From Clostridiales bacterium (GTDB taxonomy: Bacteria; Bacillota; Clostridia; Lachnospirales; Lachnospiraceae): DNA of 64,000 nt. The position numbers were made by a program, and so were the translations under genes. Numbering within the stretch: position 1 is the first letter of the stretch; each line of letters opens with the position of its first letter. The DNA lies in NCBI GenBank assembly GCA_018366495.1, contig JAGZHZ010000008.1:41491-105490 (forward strand), read 5' to 3'. Shown here in pieces: positions 61,824 through 64,000 of the stretch. The notes beneath the pieces are model-generated. The model did no database searches. It was not told where the DNA came from and worked only from the letters and a program-made list of their open reading frames with translations.

Positions 61824-63392
61824 ATGACAAGTCAAATAAAAGTTGCTTTATATTGCCGTTTATCAGAGGAAGACAGAAACAAACAATCAAAAAGTGACGA
61901 TAGTAACAGTATTCAAAATCAAAAATCTATGTTGCTTCAATATGCATTAGAACAAGGGTGGGAAGTTTACAATATTTATAGTGATGACGATTATACAGGC
62001 GCTGACAGACGCAGACCAGCTTTTAATCAGTTGTTAGAAGACGCAGAAAAGCGAAAATTCAATATTATTCTTTGTAAAACACAATCCAGATTTACTAGAG
62101 AGCTGGAATTGGTAGAAAAATATATACATGGTCTTTTTCCTATCTGGGGTATTCGCTTCATTAGTATTGTTGATAACGCTGATACTGCGAATAAAGGAAA
62201 CAAAAAGTCTCGCCAGATTAACGGTTTGGTCAATGAGTGGTATTTGGAGGATATGTCTGATAACATCAAAAGCGTTCTTACAGACAGGCGGAAAAATGGT
62301 TTCCATATTGGTGCATTTGCCTTATATGGTTATAAAAAAGACCCAGATATAAAAGGACATCTGATTATTGATGAAGAAGCGGCACAAGTCGTAAGAGAAG
62401 TTTTTACACTCTTTTCACAGGGATATGGTAAAACAGCTATTGCTCGTATGTTGAATGACCGAGGTATACCGAACCCAACAGAATACAAAAGACTTCATGG
62501 TTTACGTTATAAGCAACCCACAAGAAAAAACAGCACACTTTGGAAATATTTTGCTATTTCTAATATGCTGTGCAACGAAATATATATCGGAAATATGGTG
62601 CAGGGGAAATATGGCAGTGTTTCTTATAAAATCAAACAAAACAAGCCCCGCCCCAAAGATCAGTGGTATAGAGTTGAAGGGACACATGAAGCTATCATTG
62701 ACCGAGAACTCTGGGATAAAGTACAAACGCTGATTGATCAAAAAGCGAAGCCTTTTTCCATTGGTACTATCGGGTTATTCGCCAAAAAAGCTCGCTGTAT
62801 GCATTGCGGTTATACAATGAGTTCTAATAAACAATCTGACGGCAGACGCTATTTGCGGTGTTCCAGCCGTCATGTATCAAAAGACGCTTGTATCGGTTCT
62901 TTTATATCTGTTCCAAAATTAGAACAGACTGTAATTACAGAATTGAACCGTATGTCAACCGCATATCTCGATAAAGATGAACTGGAACAAAATATTACTT
63001 TTAATAGTAATTTAAAAGAAAAGCAAGAATCTCTAAAATCTGCTATTTCTACTTATAAAAAGAAAATTAACGAATATACAAAAGGCATTCGGGAACTTTA
63101 TTTAGATAAGGTAAAATGTATTCTTTCAGAACAAGATTATTTAGATTTGTCAAAAGACTTTGTTACTCAAAAAGAACGGCTTGAAAAACAAGTGGCTGAT
63201 ACTCAAAAACAGCTTGATATACTTGAAAAACAAATGGAAGACGGCGATAATCGTCGCCAGTTAATCGAGCAATATATTAATCTTGAACACTTAGACAGGG
63301 AAATTGTAGAAAAACTGATTGACTATATTCTTGTTGGTAAAAAAGACCCTGTAACTAAGGAAGTACCTATCGAAATTCATTGGAACTTCTAA
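61824..63392 (+). CDS. Large serine recombinase
   Basis: A 522-residue site-specific recombinase. The N-terminal resolvase domain (1 to about 150) has the catalytic Ser14 in VALYCRLSEEDR, and Arg in QSRFTRELE. The recombinase domain (about 160-300) contains GFHIGAFALYGYKKD and GKTAIARMLNDRGIPNPTEYKR. The zinc ribbon is ARCMHCGYTMSSN and YLRCSSRHVSKDACIGS (near 330-375). A coiled coil (about 390-490) follows, as in phage and Tn-type integrases and in the skin recombinase family. AGGAG lies 10 nt before the ATG. It is the obvious enzyme for insertion and excision of the cotJC element. The gene is complete. Confidence 0.95.
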   Translation: MTSQIKVALYCRLSEEDRNKQSKSDDSNSIQNQKSMLLQYALEQGWEVYNIYSDDDYTGADRRRPAFNQLLEDAEKRKFNIILCKTQSRFTRELELVEKYIHGLFPIWGIRFISIVDNADTANKGNKKSRQINGLVNEWYLEDMSDNIKSVLTDRRKNGFHIGAFALYGYKKDPDIKGHLIIDEEAAQVVREVFTLFSQGYGKTAIARMLNDRGIPNPTEYKRLHGLRYKQPTRKNSTLWKYFAISNMLCNEIYIGNMVQGKYGSVSYKIKQNKPRPKDQWYRVEGTHEAIIDRELWDKVQTLIDQKAKPFSIGTIGLFAKKARCMHCGYTMSSNKQSDGRRYLRCSSRHVSKDACIGSFISVPKLEQTVITELNRMSTAYLDKDELEQNITFNSNLKEKQESLKSAISTYKKKINEYTKGIRELYLDKVKCILSEQDYLDLSKDFVTQKERLEKQVADTQKQLDILEKQMEDGDNRRQLIEQYINLEHLDREIVEKLIDYILVGKKDPVTKEVPIEIHWNF

Positions 63393-63423
63393 TTTTTATT
63401 CTTATTGTTGTTCTTACAAAATT

Positions 63424-63432
63424 GCAGCAGAG
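63424..63432 (+). other. attR core of the cotJC element (GCAGCAGAG)
   Basis: Second copy of the 9-bp core. To the left, element DNA TATTGTTGTTCTTACAAAATT (63403-63423 region) carries the other inverted-repeat arm. To the right, cotJC resumes in frame. Confidence 0.85.
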
Positions 63433-63651
63433 CAAAAGGCTCGCTCCACATATGACAATATTCTGCGTCTTGTAAAAGATCCTGATGTAGCAGACCCAAT
63501 TCGTTTTTTAAGGGCAAGAGAGATTGTTCATTATCAACGTTTTGGTGAAGCTCTTCGTGTTCTGCAGGATCAGCTTGATTCTAAAAACTTTTATGCCTTT
63601 AATCCAAGTTTCGATCATCCTTGTCAGGCAAGCTGCAAGGACTGTAAATAG
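63424..63651 (+). CDS. cotJC: CotJC manganese-catalase-like coat protein, 3' part (gene interrupted)
   Basis: Seventy-five sense codons in the cotJC frame, the first three being the shared core. They read AAEQKARSTYDNILRLVKDP, then PIRFLRAREIVHYQRFGEALRVLQ, and end FNPSFDHPCQASCKDCK. They supply Glu166 and the ligand His169 of the rejoined protein. There is no start codon or ribosome-binding site, so this part is only expressed after excision. The reading frame is fully open, as expected if it is still under selection. The C-terminal Cys-rich tail suits coat cross-linking. Confidence 0.94.
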   Translation, partial: AAEQKARSTYDNILRLVKDPDVADPIRFLRAREIVHYQRFGEALRVLQDQLDSKNFYAFNPSFDHPCQASCKDCK

Positions 63652-63666
63652 AAAGGAGATTTCTCT

Positions 63667-63867
63667 ATGAATTCATTCTTTTCTCCAGATGCAAATTACC
63701 ATAGACCTTCTCAAAGGCCGTGTCCGCCATCCAGACCGTGTCCGCCTCCTCCGCCTTGCCCACCTCCTAGACCATGTCCGCCTCCTAGACCGTGTCCGAG
63801 ACCTTCCCATCACAATTCTCCGGAATGGTTTCCGATGGGACCTGGTCCTGAAAGACCTTATCGCTGA
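63667..63867 (+). CDS. Pro/Cys-rich small protein, probable spore coat component
   Basis: A 66-residue protein of low complexity. The centre has about six repeats of the type CPPP(R/P)PCPPP (residues 18-45), flanked by short His/Asn/Gly-containing ends. AGGAG lies 8 nt before the ATG, 15 bp after the cotJC stop. It would be in the cotJ operon only when the element is out. I know no named family; its place and Cys/Pro content suggest an insoluble coat protein. Confidence 0.75.
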   Translation: MNSFFSPDANYHRPSQRPCPPSRPCPPPPPCPPPRPCPPPRPCPRPSHHNSPEWFPMGPGPERPYR

Positions 63868-63951
63868 TTCGACTGTTCATTAAAAAAAGGGGCTGTCGGT
63901 TAATATGGTGTGCTACCTGTCAAGAGGACAATAAAAAATAATAAATTTTGT

Positions 63952-63984
63952 ATCGTCAGCCAAGTTTTGGCTGGCGATATTTTT
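63952..63984 (+). terminator. Hairpin near the right edge, possible operon terminator
   Basis: Arms ATCGTCAGCC and GGCTGGCGAT are followed by AUUUUUAG on the plus strand. It could end the cotJ operon. The preceding 80 bp (63880-63950) show no gene. Confidence 0.6.
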
Positions 63985-64000
63985 AGGCTGCTTTTATATA

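Larger units (their letters stand above)
53476..63432 (+). mobile_element. 9.95-kb serine-recombinase element interrupting cotJC
   Basis: The element lies between two copies of the 9-bp core (9,948 bp between equivalent positions). It splits cotJC in phase, ends with a large serine recombinase gene 31 bp from attR, and carries about a dozen genes unrelated to the flanking cotJ operon. There is no phage structural gene and no conjugation gene. Precise in-frame rejoining is predicted (ENLAAE then QKARSTYDNILRL). The organisation matches developmental intervening elements such as skin (sigK), which are removed in the mother cell. A fixed insertion that has killed cotJC is the alternative. The intact downstream half and adjacent recombinase argue against decay. 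Confidence 0.9.

Noticed and set aside
1..64000. CRISPR arrays, prophage structural genes, conjugation genes and rRNA operons
   Set aside because: None were seen. The only integrase-type gene is the serine recombinase at 61824-63392.

Overview
The window reads as chromosome of an anaerobic, spore-forming Clostridia bacterium, most likely a Lachnospiraceae gut commensal. The reasons are low G+C, sporulation genes (spoIID, a SleB-type hydrolase, cotJABC), T-box and glycine riboswitch leaders, a fused accDA gene, an old-yellow-enzyme-type reductase, EFR1-type ferredoxin and luxS. No species is claimed.

Layout. 1-6.0 kb: start of pheS with its T-box, a YihY-type membrane protein, spoIID, galM, an unknown secreted protein and a 6S RNA. 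6.2-12.6 kb: citrate synthase, thrC, a SleB-type hydrolase, and leuA behind a Leu T-box. 12.6-18.2 kb: a MarR / two ABC exporter halves / YhfC protease operon. 18.3-20.7 kb: tRNA-Pro(GGG), a GNAT, and an autoregulated-looking MarR plus flavin oxidoreductase pair. 20.7-27.4 kb: pepT, leuDC, a LysR regulator, ilvC, ilvN and a CBS protein. 27.4-44 kb: mostly housekeeping (acyltransferase, trpS, luxS, a glycine-riboswitch AGCS transporter, a GlgX-like protein with lost catalytic motifs, uup-like ABC-F, xth, DUF885, DUF1292, a UvrD-like helicase, gltX). 43.8-52.2 kb: a fatty-acid operon read leftward (acpP-fabD-fabG-fabF-accB-fabZ-accC-accDA, then a 2-nitropropane-dioxygenase-like flavoprotein), with a FabT-like palindrome on its promoter. 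52.4-63.9 kb: the spore-coat operon cotJA-cotJB-cotJC plus a Pro/Cys-rich small protein.

The main finding is that cotJC (manganese-catalase-type coat protein) is split by a 9,948-bp element. Codons 1-136 lie at 53077-53484 and codons 137-208 at 63433-63651. Both junctions carry the same 9-bp core (GCAGCAGAG), and a large serine recombinase gene ends 31 bp from the right core. Joining the cores restores a 208-codon cotJC in frame with its full set of metal ligands. This is the architecture of sporulation-specific intervening elements such as skin in sigK, here in a coat-enzyme gene. The cargo is a two-component system with a DUF368 / PAP2 / glycosyltransferase envelope-lipid module, an aldo/keto reductase, and an HxlR / nitroreductase / flavodoxin-ferredoxin redox module.

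Most genes lie on the minus strand. The cotJ operon, citrate synthase, luxS, the LysR gene, the second MarR pair and DUF1292 are on the plus strand.
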